From: Bacteroidetes bacterium HGW-Bacteroidetes-16
Lineage (GTDB): Bacteria > Bacteroidota > Bacteroidia > Bacteroidales > F082
Length of the DNA: 64,000 nucleotides
NCBI GenBank assembly: GCA_002840975.1
Contig: PHDN01000009.1
Coordinates: 62,001 to 126,000, forward strand
Direction of reading: 5' to 3'
This document shows positions 16,690 to 26,811 of the stretch, piece by piece (within the stretch, counting starts at the first letter, position 1; every line of letters starts with the position of its first letter). The translations under genes were made by a program, and so were the position numbers. Under the pieces are notes generated by a model, which saw only the letters and a list, made by a program, of their open reading frames with translations, searched no databases and was not told where the DNA came from.

Positions 16690-18931
16690 TAATGTAGGCG
16701 AATTGCAGATCCAATATGAGGCAGATGTGGTAAGGGCCCGCAACATCGCGACCATGCTTGCTCAGGAACTATTGTTCGACCGCACCACCTGCATCAGGAT
16801 AGGAACGACTGTATCAGAACTGAGCAGAAATATTATCGAGCATGCCAATGGCGGAATCGTGAAATTCCATATCGCGGAAAGAGGAATGAATTCGGGAGGG
16901 ATCGTTATCATTTTTGCCGACAAGGGAAAGGGCATAGAAAACCTTGAACAAATACAATCAGGGAACTACAAGTCAAAAGTAGGAATGGGTGTGGGATTGA
17001 TCGGTTCTCAGCGATTGATGGACGATTTTCATATTCAATCAAATGCAGGTAAAGGGACCACCATCACGGCTGCAAAATGGTTGCCAAAATTCTCACAACC
17101 AATTAATCCCAACATAATAAGTAATATTCAGCAAGCAATTAAAAAAACAATTGAGCGTGGGGATGCCTCGATGGTCGATACCATCAATTCGCAAAATAGC
17201 GAACTGCTGTTTGTACTTAAAGAACTTCAGGAACGGAATAACGAAATAGAAATTATCAATCAGGAACTCGAAGAAACAAACCGGGGGGTGGTTGCCCTGA
17301 ACAGTGAGTTGGAGAACAAAGCCGATGCACTTGAGAAAGCAAAAAATGATGCTGAAAAAGCAAACAAGGCGAAGAGCGAGTTCCTGGCAAACATGAGCCA
17401 TGAAATACGCACTCCTATGAATGGAATCAATGGAATGCTGGAATTGGTATTGTCATCTGAATTAAATGAAGAACAATTGCAATTTCTTAAAATGGCCAAA
17501 GAAAGTGCGGATATCCTGCTGAGTTTATTGAACGAAATCCTCGATTTTTCTAAAATTGAAGCCGGTCAATTGGAATTGGAGGAAATGGATTTTAAAGTCA
17601 GGGAGGTAGTGGAGGGTGTTTCCGATGTAGTCATTCATAAAATTGAAGACCAGGGTCTTGAATTGAATATGCTCATCAATAATGACATTCCAAAATATGT
17701 TGTAGGTGACCCTGGAAGGCTGCGTCAGGTAATCATTAACCTGGTTGGCAATGCCATTAAATTTACCAAAGAAGGTGAAATTAATATTAAGGTACAAAAT
17801 AGCTCAACCTCAGCACCGCCCAATAACCCGCTGCATGACAATGAAATAGAATTATTGTTTTCGATTGAGGATACCGGGATTGGCATTCCTGAAGAAAAAC
17901 ATCAATCGATTTTCGATAGCTTTTCGCAGGCAGATAGCACCATTACCCGACGGTTTGGAGGGACAGGTCTCGGCCTTACGATTAGTAAGAACCTGGTCCA
18001 CATGATGAAAGGTGAAATTTGGGTCAAAAGCAGCCTTGGAGAAGGAAGCACATTTTACTTTACTGCCCGGTTTTTAAAATCTGATATCAAAGAAGAGGAG
18101 GCACTTCATTTACCCGCCAAAATACATGGACTTCACGTCCTTGTTGTCGATGACAATAAAACGAACCGAATCATTTTATTTGAAATGGTAAAATCATTTG
18201 GATTTACTTCTGAGGTTTTTGAATTGCCAGCTGATGCACTTGCGGTATTTAATGCAGCAAAAGAAGGCACCTACGACTTAATTATCTCTGACTATCAAAT
18301 GCCCGGTATGTGTGGACTCGAATTTATAAGGGCAATAAGAGAAAAAAGTCAGGTTCCTGCTGTAATTTTAACCTCCGTGGGAATTTGGGGAAACAGAAAG
18401 TCATTGAAGAAACTCGGAAATATTGAATATTTGACAAAACCGGTTAAACAATCCATCCTGTTCAATTCAATTACCAACCTCATGGGATTTACCGATCTTA
18501 CGGGCAAGGTCCACAAGAAGGAAATATTAAACACCAACCTTGAACGGTTACAATCATTGCCTGATACTACGAATATATTGCTGGCCGAGGACAATATCAT
18601 CAATCAGCGGGTTGCGGCTGCCCTCATTATGAAAACCGGCATTCGCCTGGAAGTGGTTGGGGACGGTTTAGAAGCTGTTAAAGCGTTAAAAAGCAAACCC
18701 TATTCACTTGTCCTGATGGATGTTCAGATGCCCGGAATGGATGGTCTCATGGCCACAAAGGAAATCCGCCAAAATCCTAAATTTGACAATATCCCGATTG
18801 TCGCCATGACAGCCAACGCAATGAAAGGCGATAGAGAAATTTGCCTCGCGGCTGGCATGAACGACTATATATCGAAACCGATTAAATGGGATATCCTCTT
18901 CGCTATCCTTGAAAAATGGTTGTTGAAATAG
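16652..18931 (+). CDS. hybrid histidine kinase with N-terminal RsbT-like domain and two receiver domains
   Basis: This 759-residue soluble protein has four parts. Residues 8-145 are an RsbT-like HATPase ([37 protein letters not shown]). A coiled coil follows (about 180-240). A HisKA/HATPase kinase comes next, with the H-box [12 protein letters not shown] (His near 250), an N-box in [11 protein letters not shown], and [12 protein letters not shown]. Two receivers complete it, with phospho-acceptor Asp near 547 (ISDYQMPG) and near 690 (LMDVQMPG). There are no membrane segments. It overlaps the phosphatase gene by 38 bases, so I infer that it is the output of the upstream R-S-T module, passing stress signals into phosphorelay. 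No Hpt or DNA-binding response regulator is adjacent. Confidence 0.92.
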   Translation: MMTLQFLSSATLNNVGELQIQYEADVVRARNIATMLAQELLFDRTTCIRIGTTVSELSRNIIEHANGGIVKFHIAERGMNSGGIVIIFADKGKGIENLEQIQSGNYKSKVGMGVGLIGSQRLMDDFHIQSNAGKGTTITAAKWLPKFSQPINPNIISNIQQAIKKTIERGDASMVDTINSQNSELLFVLKELQERNNEIEIINQELEETNRGVVALNSELENKADALEKAKNDAEKANKAKSEFLANMSHEIRTPMNGINGMLELVLSSELNEEQLQFLKMAKESADILLSLLNEILDFSKIEAGQLELEEMDFKVREVVEGVSDVVIHKIEDQGLELNMLINNDIPKYVVGDPGRLRQVIINLVGNAIKFTKEGEINIKVQNSSTSAPPNNPLHDNEIELLFSIEDTGIGIPEEKHQSIFDSFSQADSTITRRFGGTGLGLTISKNLVHMMKGEIWVKSSLGEGSTFYFTARFLKSDIKEEEALHLPAKIHGLHVLVVDDNKTNRIILFEMVKSFGFTSEVFELPADALAVFNAAKEGTYDLIISDYQMPGMCGLEFIRAIREKSQVPAVILTSVGIWGNRKSLKKLGNIEYLTKPVKQSILFNSITNLMGFTDLTGKVHKKEILNTNLERLQSLPDTTNILLAEDNIINQRVAAALIMKTGIRLEVVGDGLEAVKALKSKPYSLVLMDVQMPGMDGLMATKEIRQNPKFDNIPIVAMTANAMKGDREICLAAGMNDYISKPIKWDILFAILEKWLLK

Positions 18932-19074
18932 TTTATTAAGACAAACTCCTTTGTTAAGCTAAATTTAATAGAACGCATTTCTTTGTTTGTTTTATGGTAT
19001 TTTGCACAAGAAATCTTGTAAAGGAAAATTGATGACTTTCCAATATAAAACAAAGATAAAAGCATAACCCAAAC

Positions 19075-19105
19075 AAAAAAGGCCTGACTTGAAAAGCCAG
19101 ACCTT
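19075..19105 (-). terminator. groEL terminator
   Basis: On the minus strand AAGGTCTGGCTT pairs with AAGTCAGGCCTT (12 pairs, two G-U) around a short loop and runs into TTTTTT, about 23 bases after the groEL stop. The 143 bases between here and the hybrid kinase gene show nothing else. Confidence 0.88.
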
Positions 19106-19127
19106 ATATCTATAAAAAGAATGATTC

Positions 19128-20777
<1,650 letters not shown>

Positions 20778-20800
20778 TTATGTTAGTTTAAATATTTCAA

Positions 20801-21079
20801 TTAAATAACCGCTAGTATGTCTTTCTCACTCATAATCAGGTAATCGACCCCTTCAATGTTGATTTCGGTTCCAGCATATTTCGCGTAAAGCACCTGGTCG
20901 TTCACTTTTACCGTGATCGGGGTTTCTTTGTTCTCGGCAGGAATGGCAACAACAACACCTTGTCGTGGTTTTTCTTTCGCAGTATCAGGGATGATGATTC
21001 CAGAAGCGGTTCTGTCTTCGGCCGGGGCAGGTTTAATAACGACTCTGTCGCCCAAAGGTTTAATGTTAATTTTTTCCAT
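20801..21079 (-). CDS. groES: co-chaperonin GroES (Hsp10)
   Basis: The 92-residue lid of the GroEL chamber. It shows the family N-terminal signature IKPLGDRVVIKP, the mobile-loop region EDRTASGIIIPDTAKEKP, and a terminal YLIMSEKDILAVI strand. It leads the groES-groEL operon. I see no CIRCE element (the TTAGCACTC inverted repeat bound by HrcA) upstream. Confidence 0.98.
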   Translation of the reverse strand: MEKINIKPLGDRVVIKPAPAEDRTASGIIIPDTAKEKPRQGVVVAIPAENKETPITVKVNDQVLYAKYAGTEINIEGVDYLIMSEKDILAVI

Positions 21080-21146
21080 GGTTTCTATTATATAATATGA
21101 TCAGTGAACCTAGTGCAGTCATATTTTGTGCCAAACTAAACGACAT

Positions 21147-21181
21147 AAAAAATGTCAGAACGTTTATGACATTCTGACATT
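21147..21181 (-). terminator. stem-loop after secG, upstream of groES
   Basis: On the minus strand AATGTCAGAA and TTCTGACATT form a perfect 10-base stem with an 11-base loop, followed by TTTTTT. It sits 24 bases past the secG stop, so it most likely terminates the sigma-54-regulator/lptE/secG transcript. Its position in the groES upstream region means it could also be a protein-binding dyad. Confidence 0.65.
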
Positions 21182-21204
21182 CTAAAGTAACAGTATTTTG
21201 TGTT

Positions 21205-21543
21205 CTATTCTTCTGGTGTGTCTTTTTCAGGAGCTTGAAAGTCGATTGGAGCGGTTGACTTTTGACCGGAAACCTGATCAATAATTTCAGATTGGTTTGG
21301 ATTTTTAACTCCAAAATCGCGAGGGATAATCATGGTAGCGGTTAAGCTAAGGAACAACAAGGCAATGGCCAGTCCCCAGGATGCTTTCTCGAGAAAGTCA
21401 GCCGTTTGACGTGCGCCCATAAATTGAGCTCCACCGGAGGCAAAATTGGCTGCCAAGCCCCCACCTTTTGGATTTTGAACCAGAACGATCAGTCCGAGTA
21501 AAATACTCACCACTAAAATTAATATTGAAATGAAAATATACAT
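21205..21543 (-). CDS. secG: preprotein translocase subunit SecG
   Basis: A 112-residue inner-membrane protein with two hydrophobic segments (about 3-21 and 55-72) flanking the cytoplasmic loop that contains LVQNPKGGGLAANFASGG, the SecG signature. It aids protein translocation through SecYEG. The acidic C-terminal tail is longer than in E. coli but normal for Bacteroidota. It is 11 bases downstream of the TPR protein gene. Confidence 0.94.
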   Translation of the reverse strand: MYIFISILILVVSILLGLIVLVQNPKGGGLAANFASGGAQFMGARQTADFLEKASWGLAIALLFLSLTATMIIPRDFGVKNPNQSEIIDQVSGQKSTAPIDFQAPEKDTPEE

Positions 21544-21554
21544 CAGTTTAACTT

Positions 21555-22388
21555 TTAAGTATTTAGTTCTTTTTCTGCTTTTTGAATCAGGGCTGCAAAG
21601 TAAGTACTTTTTTCCGGATATTTCAAACTTAATTTCTGATAAATTTTTATTGCTTTCTGCAAATGCCCCTGATCGTAGTAAATGGTGGCCAATGTTTCGC
21701 TGATAATATTTTCCTGATCGACGATACTTTCTTTGGCAACCTCGAGTGGATTGTAAAAAGCGGCTTTGGGACGGGTAATACTGGGCTGGTTTTTAATAAA
21801 CTCGTCCAACAATTCTTCTTTCGATTTTTCCTTAACAGCATCCAACTTCTCCACTGGTTCTACCAAAATATTGGTTGGGGATTGCAAATGAGTTTCCTGC
21901 TCCAGCTCATCAATATGCCGATTGATAATCTCTTTGAGTTCCTGGATCTCCATATCGATATGCGGAATGCTTTCAGCTGGCATTTCCTGCCCCTCCTGTT
22001 GAACGGTGGACGTCTTTGGCTCTTCAGGTTCGGTGAATGCGACTTTCTCAACCATTTCAGTTACCACTGAATCTTTTATTGGCGAGCTCGTTTCCTCCTT
22101 TTTTATTTCCTCCGCTTTCTCTTCATCAGGCAACACGATCCTGACATTCGATTGTCCGGCCCGATCAATGTGCTTTTTGAGGATGCTTCTGTCACCGGAA
22201 TAAATAGCAGTAGTACGCAGTTCGGTTTCGTAGCGCACATCTTTTTCTTTGTATTGATTTACCGACAATAAAATGCGAACCGAAGAACAATAGGGAAACT
22301 CAGTAACGAGAGCTGTAAGTCCCGAAAGCGTTCGGCTGTCCAGTTTTGTGGGCTGTTGCATAAAACCAATAAACTCGTCTTTATTCAT
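21555..22388 (-). CDS. TPR-like hypothetical protein of the lptE-secG operon
   Basis: A 277-residue protein with no signal peptide. The first 85 residues are ordered (DEFIGFMQQPTKLDSRTLSGLTALVTEFPYCSS). A long acidic Glu/Lys/Pro linker follows (about 90-215), and a C-terminal pair of TPR-like helices (ISETLATIYYDQGHLQKAIKIYQKLSLKYPEKS). Function unknown. It sits between lptE and secG on the same strand, so a role linked to envelope assembly is possible, but that is context only. Confidence 0.8.
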   Translation of the reverse strand: MNKDEFIGFMQQPTKLDSRTLSGLTALVTEFPYCSSVRILLSVNQYKEKDVRYETELRTTAIYSGDRSILKKHIDRAGQSNVRIVLPDEEKAEEIKKEETSSPIKDSVVTEMVEKVAFTEPEEPKTSTVQQEGQEMPAESIPHIDMEIQELKEIINRHIDELEQETHLQSPTNILVEPVEKLDAVKEKSKEELLDEFIKNQPSITRPKAAFYNPLEVAKESIVDQENIISETLATIYYDQGHLQKAIKIYQKLSLKYPEKSTYFAALIQKAEKELNT

Positions 22389-22429
22389 ATCCTTTTTATT
22401 ATGAGTCCGACAACCTTTTAAGCAGTTGT

Positions 22430-22957
22430 TTACCAGTTAATAACCGCCTTATTAAAAATGTCGTCTGCCAACATTTCGGTAATTTGGTCAATTAAATCAG
22501 TTTTCGCAGCATTATAATCCGTGCCTGAAGGGTAATCGATAAATTGGGTAAACTTGGTATCAAAATCTTTCTCCGGCTCATATTTATTGGTAAATCTGAC
22601 TTCAATAGTAATGGTCAGTCGGTTTAAGGCAGATGTTTGGTCTCCCTGGATAGCCACCGGGGTGGTTTTATATTCCACAATTGAACCTTCCAAGGCCAAA
22701 TCGCCATTGCGTTCCTGCATGGCCAGGTTGGTTTGTCCGGTGAACTTATCACGCAGGGCATCCGTGAAAATGGGGCTCAGGGTAGGCTCGACCAGCAAGG
22801 CGTGATTAGAAAAATACTGGACAGAGACCGTTTTGGCTTCCGGCGGAATAGACGCACCTGTAAAGGAATATACCCCGCAGGAGGAAAGGCCCATCACCAC
22901 CATTACAAGTAGAAGTGGTTGCCAACGGAAGACAAAACATTTTTTAGATAGTTCCAT
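22430..22957 (-). CDS. lptE: LptE-family LPS assembly lipoprotein
   Basis: A 175-residue lipoprotein with an N-terminal hydrophobic stretch and lipobox LSSC (Cys near 27), followed by the GVYSFTGASIPPEAKTVSV strand pattern of the Bacteroidota LptE family. LptE plugs the LptD barrel and helps place LPS in the outer membrane; lptD is not in the window. It starts directly next to the stop of the sigma-54 activator gene, which implies co-transcription. Confidence 0.87.
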   Translation of the reverse strand: MELSKKCFVFRWQPLLLVMVVMGLSSCGVYSFTGASIPPEAKTVSVQYFSNHALLVEPTLSPIFTDALRDKFTGQTNLAMQERNGDLALEGSIVEYKTTPVAIQGDQTSALNRLTITIEVRFTNKYEPEKDFDTKFTQFIDYPSGTDYNAAKTDLIDQITEMLADDIFNKAVINW

Positions 22958-24199
22958 TTATTTAATATGATATTCTTTGATTTTTCTATACAGGGTGCGT
23001 TCGGAGATGCCCAGTTCGGTAGCCGCGTTTTTTCGCTTTCCACGGTGTTTTTCCAGGGCCCTTTTTATCATCTCATGCTCCTTGTCAGTAAGCGACAAAG
23101 ATTCTTCAATAATTTCGGTTTGTTCATAGTCCTCATCATCTTCAAGGTCGGTTTCTTTTGCATGGGAAATTTCCATCTGATCGATGATCTTTTTCTCCTG
23201 TGCCGCCAGGTCCTGTCCAAAGTCTTTAACTAACAAGGCTTTTGTTTGTTCAAAATCAGCATGATGACCATCTTTTTCAACCAGGTTCAAAACGATTTTC
23301 TTCAACTCGGCCATATCCCGTTTCATATCGAACAACACCTTGTAAAGCAATTCCCTTTCCGAAAAAGATTCTTCGTCGGTTTTATGGTATAACACCGGCA
23401 CGCTTGAATTTCGGATGCCGGGAAGGTATTTGGCCAATGATTCCCCACTAATCTCTTTCTCTCTTTCGATGATTGAAATCTGCTCGGTAATATTTTTCAA
23501 CTGCCTGATATTTCCCGGCCAATAATAATCGCGAAGCACCTTAATGGCATCATCCGTAAGTTGAAGCGCCGGCATGCGGTATTTTTCGGCGAAGTCAGCA
23601 GCGAACTTCCTGAACAACAAATGAATATCATCCTTCCTTTCGCGCAGGGGCGGTACAAAAATGGGTACTGAGTTTAAACGATAAAACAAGTCTTGCCTGA
23701 ATTTTCCCCGTTCGATGGCTTTGGGAATATCCTCGTTGCTGGCAGCAACTACCCTGACATTGGATTTAACCATTTTGGACGACCCGACTTTAAGAAATTC
23801 GCCTGTTTCGAGCACGCGCAATAACCGAACCTGAGTAGATATAGGAAGCTCCGCGATTTCATCCAAAAAAATAGTTCCGCCATCGGCTACCTCGAAATAC
23901 CCTTTACGCGATTCGTGGGCTCCGGTAAACGATCCTTTCTCATGACCAAACAGTTCCGAGTCAATGGTTCCTTCCGGGATAGCCCCGCAGTTTACAGCAA
24001 TATAGTGGCCATGTTTACGTGTGCTTTCCTGATGGATCATCTTTGGAAAAACCTCTTTACCCGTACCGCTTTCTCCTGATATTAAAACTGTTAAGTCGGT
24101 TGGAGCAACCTGAATGGCCACATCAATGGCCCGGTTGAGCAAGGGCGAGTTTCCTATAACCCCGAATCTTTGTTTTATCGATTGTATATCCATCAGCAC
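22958..24199 (-). CDS. sigma-54 interaction (AAA+) transcriptional activator lacking a sensor domain
   Basis: An enhancer-binding protein of 413 residues. The AAA+ domain starts almost at the N-terminus: Walker A GESGTGKE (42-49), loop 1 GSFTGA (89-94) where GAFTGA is usual, Walker B GGTIFLDEI (107-115), and the R-finger region LRERKDD. A roughly 100-residue Glu/Lys-rich linker (about 265-370) separates it from a Fis-type HTH (about 372-413; NAATELGISERTLYRKIKEY). There is no receiver, GAF or PAS domain, so it may be controlled by level or by a partner. It directly precedes lptE with no gap. Confidence 0.92.
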   Translation of the reverse strand: MLMDIQSIKQRFGVIGNSPLLNRAIDVAIQVAPTDLTVLISGESGTGKEVFPKMIHQESTRKHGHYIAVNCGAIPEGTIDSELFGHEKGSFTGAHESRKGYFEVADGGTIFLDEIAELPISTQVRLLRVLETGEFLKVGSSKMVKSNVRVVAASNEDIPKAIERGKFRQDLFYRLNSVPIFVPPLRERKDDIHLLFRKFAADFAEKYRMPALQLTDDAIKVLRDYYWPGNIRQLKNITEQISIIEREKEISGESLAKYLPGIRNSSVPVLYHKTDEESFSERELLYKVLFDMKRDMAELKKIVLNLVEKDGHHADFEQTKALLVKDFGQDLAAQEKKIIDQMEISHAKETDLEDDEDYEQTEIIEESLSLTDKEHEMIKRALEKHRGKRKNAATELGISERTLYRKIKEYHIK

Positions 24200-24257
24200 T
24201 AATAATTGAACCTATAAAATTAAATAATCTGTCCGAACAAAAACAACAAACCTTTGA

Positions 24258-26717
24258 TTATCTTAATTCTGCATTAAATTGATGTTTCAGCGTTTGCTGT
24301 ATTCTACCCATGGTTTTTTCAATCACCTGATCAGTCATGGTTTTTTCAGTATCCTCAAGGATAAACGATAAGGCATAGGATTTCTTGCCCGCGGGGATTT
24401 TGTCGCCTTCGTACACATCAAAAACAGTAACCGATTGGAGTAACTTATTCTCTGTCTGAAAAGCGGCCGCTCTCAAGAGTGAGAATTTAATTTCTTTATC
24501 GAGCAATAATGCCAAATCGCGTTTTACCGTCGGGAATCTTGACACCGGACTATAAACCAGGTTATTAGTCCTGACCTGTTTGAGCGCCAAAGTCCAGTTG
24601 ATCTCAGCCATAAACACCTCTTGCTTGATGTCCATGGACTGCAATAGTTTTTTCCCGACGCATCCGACGCGGGCCAGCAGTTGATCACCCATCTTATAAT
24701 GAAGCTCATCGCTCAAATCGCCAAGAGATGGCTCTTCGAGAGAGATTCGTTTCCTATCCAATCCAATCCTGGTAATTAATGCCTCAACCCATGCTTTTAC
24801 ATCGTAGAACCCGATTTTTTGTGGTTTGGAATTCCAGGTTTCCTCATTTCTGCTGCCACTGGCAATGATCAACAGGTGTTTTTCTTCATGATAATTTTTT
24901 ACTCCCCGGGCAGGATCATAGTCTTTCTTTTTGCGATATACATTGCCAAACTCAAACAACCTCAGGTTGTTCTCTTTCCGGTTAATATTATAGGCAATTA
25001 CCTCCAGACCACCAAATAACAGGGATTGCCTCATCACATTCAAGTCCTTGCTCAATGGGTTTAACAGTTCAATAGTTGAATCCCCATCAATTTCCTGACT
25101 TAAATTGGCATACCCTGACTTTGTCAATGAATTGTTCATCATTTCCACCAGTCCGTGTGCCACCAGATACTCTGAAATCACCTGCTGAATCGTTTCAACA
25201 TCGGGTTTAAGACGAATAGTTAATGAGGTATGAAGTTTCCCATCGGAGCTGATGTTATTGATTCCATACACCCGAAGAATCTCCTCAATGATATCTACCT
25301 CGCGTGTAACATCCACCTTAAAGGTCGGAACCGAGAGCAAAAGGCCTTCTTCATTTTCATCCAGGATGCCGATTTCCAAATCAGTCAATATGCTTTTGAT
25401 GATGTTCCGTTCGATGGACTTACCAATCAACCGATCGACATGAGCGAAGGAAATTTGTATTTTTTTCGGGGCAACAGGCTGGGGATAAACGTCTTTTATC
25501 TCCGAAGAAACCTGGCCACCCGCGACTTCTTTCATCAACAAAATGGCCCGTTTGAGAGCGTAAACCGTTATGTTTGGATCGACACCGCGCTCAAACCGGA
25601 ACGAAGCATCCGTTTGCAAACCATGTAGTTTTGATGTTTTGCGGATATGACGCGCATCGAAACAAGCGCTCTCCAAAAAAATGCGGGTGGTCTGCGGAGA
25701 AACCCCGGAAGATAACCCGCCAAACACTCCGGCAATGCACATGCCCTGTTGTACATCGCATATCATTAAATCGTTGGCATTCAGCTTTCTTTGTTCACCA
25801 TCAAGTGTGGTAAAGAGGGTGTTGTTTTCCAACTTGCGCACGACCACTTTGCTGCCGGTAATTTTTTCAGCATCAAAAGCATGCAATGGCTGACCTGTTT
25901 CGTGCATTACGAAGTTGGTTACATCGACAATGTTGTTCACAGGCCGGAGCCCGATACGCATCAACCTGTTTTTAAGCCAGTCGGGCGATTCCCTGACGGT
26001 TATACCTGATAAAGTAATACCTGAATATCTTGGGCAGGCTTCCACATCGGGTACTTCCACTGCAACATCCAGGCTGTGATTATCGATGGCAAAGTCATCC
26101 ACGCCGGGCAAGGTCAAGTGATATTTCCGTGTGTTGAATTCCCTGTTAAGTCCGGCAGCCAGGTCACGTGCTACACCGATGTGCGAAGCTGCATCGGCCC
26201 TGTTAGGAGTCAGTCCGATTTCGAATACCACATCTTGTTCAACCTGAAAATAGTCGCCAGCCGGAGTTCCGGCCTTTGTTTCCGGGGGCAATACCAGAAT
26301 ACCTTCATGCGAAGTACCGAGTCCCAATTCGTCTTCGGCACAGATCATTCCTTCGGAAACTTCTCCCCTTATTTTCGACTTTTTAATTTCAAACGAATCA
26401 TTAACGCTATATAATCTGGTTCCAACGGTAGCCACCAACACTTTTTGGCCTGCAGCCACGTTGGGTGCACCACAAACTATGGGCAACATTTCACCGGAAC
26501 CAATATCTACGGTGGTTAAGCTCAACTTATCTGCATTTGGATGTTTTACACAAGTGATTACCTCACCTACCACCACACCGGCCAATCCTCCTTTTATGGA
26601 CTGAAATTGTTCCATTCCTTCCACTTCCAACCCGATGTTTGTCAGCACGTTTGATGTTACATCGGGAGTTACGTCCAAGTTAATGTATTGTTTTAGCCAG
26701 TTGTATGAAATCTTCAT
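24258..26717 (-). CDS. pheT: phenylalanyl-tRNA synthetase beta subunit
   Basis: An 819-residue subunit of the alpha2-beta2 enzyme that charges tRNA-Phe. Domains in order: KISYNWLKQYI N-terminus, tRNA-binding OB fold (about 42-150; GEVITCVKHPNADKLS), B3/B4 editing domain (about 210-380), B5 (about 405-475), catalytic-like core and C-terminal anticodon-binding FDX-ACB domain (SRFPTVKRDLALLLDK onward). The start before KISYNW is the family norm; a start at 26759 would add 14 residues overlapping the promoter box. pheS is not adjacent. Confidence 0.96.
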   Translation of the reverse strand: MKISYNWLKQYINLDVTPDVTSNVLTNIGLEVEGMEQFQSIKGGLAGVVVGEVITCVKHPNADKLSLTTVDIGSGEMLPIVCGAPNVAAGQKVLVATVGTRLYSVNDSFEIKKSKIRGEVSEGMICAEDELGLGTSHEGILVLPPETKAGTPAGDYFQVEQDVVFEIGLTPNRADAASHIGVARDLAAGLNREFNTRKYHLTLPGVDDFAIDNHSLDVAVEVPDVEACPRYSGITLSGITVRESPDWLKNRLMRIGLRPVNNIVDVTNFVMHETGQPLHAFDAEKITGSKVVVRKLENNTLFTTLDGEQRKLNANDLMICDVQQGMCIAGVFGGLSSGVSPQTTRIFLESACFDARHIRKTSKLHGLQTDASFRFERGVDPNITVYALKRAILLMKEVAGGQVSSEIKDVYPQPVAPKKIQISFAHVDRLIGKSIERNIIKSILTDLEIGILDENEEGLLLSVPTFKVDVTREVDIIEEILRVYGINNISSDGKLHTSLTIRLKPDVETIQQVISEYLVAHGLVEMMNNSLTKSGYANLSQEIDGDSTIELLNPLSKDLNVMRQSLLFGGLEVIAYNINRKENNLRLFEFGNVYRKKKDYDPARGVKNYHEEKHLLIIASGSRNEETWNSKPQKIGFYDVKAWVEALITRIGLDRKRISLEEPSLGDLSDELHYKMGDQLLARVGCVGKKLLQSMDIKQEVFMAEINWTLALKQVRTNNLVYSPVSRFPTVKRDLALLLDKEIKFSLLRAAAFQTENKLLQSVTVFDVYEGDKIPAGKKSYALSFILEDTEKTMTDQVIEKTMGRIQQTLKHQFNAELR

Positions 26718-26737
26718 TGTACTTTTTTTTGAACATG

Positions 26738-26745
26738 CAAAAATA
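26738..26745 (-). promoter_or_regulatory. -7 box for pheT
   Basis: Minus-strand TATTTTTG matches TAnnTTTG 21 bases before the chosen pheT start and would lie inside the gene if the longer start were used. Confidence 0.5.
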
Positions 26746-26811
26746 CGAAAATCAGGCAAGCAATGTCACTCGAATGACAATGTGGTGATTTTAACTATTG
26801 GATGGTGATTT

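Noticed and set aside
21105-21135. Sigma-54-like TTGGCACA upstream of groES
   Set aside because: The -24 half is good but the base pair expected at -12 (GC, ten bases after GG) reads GA, and the next GC is 14 bases away.
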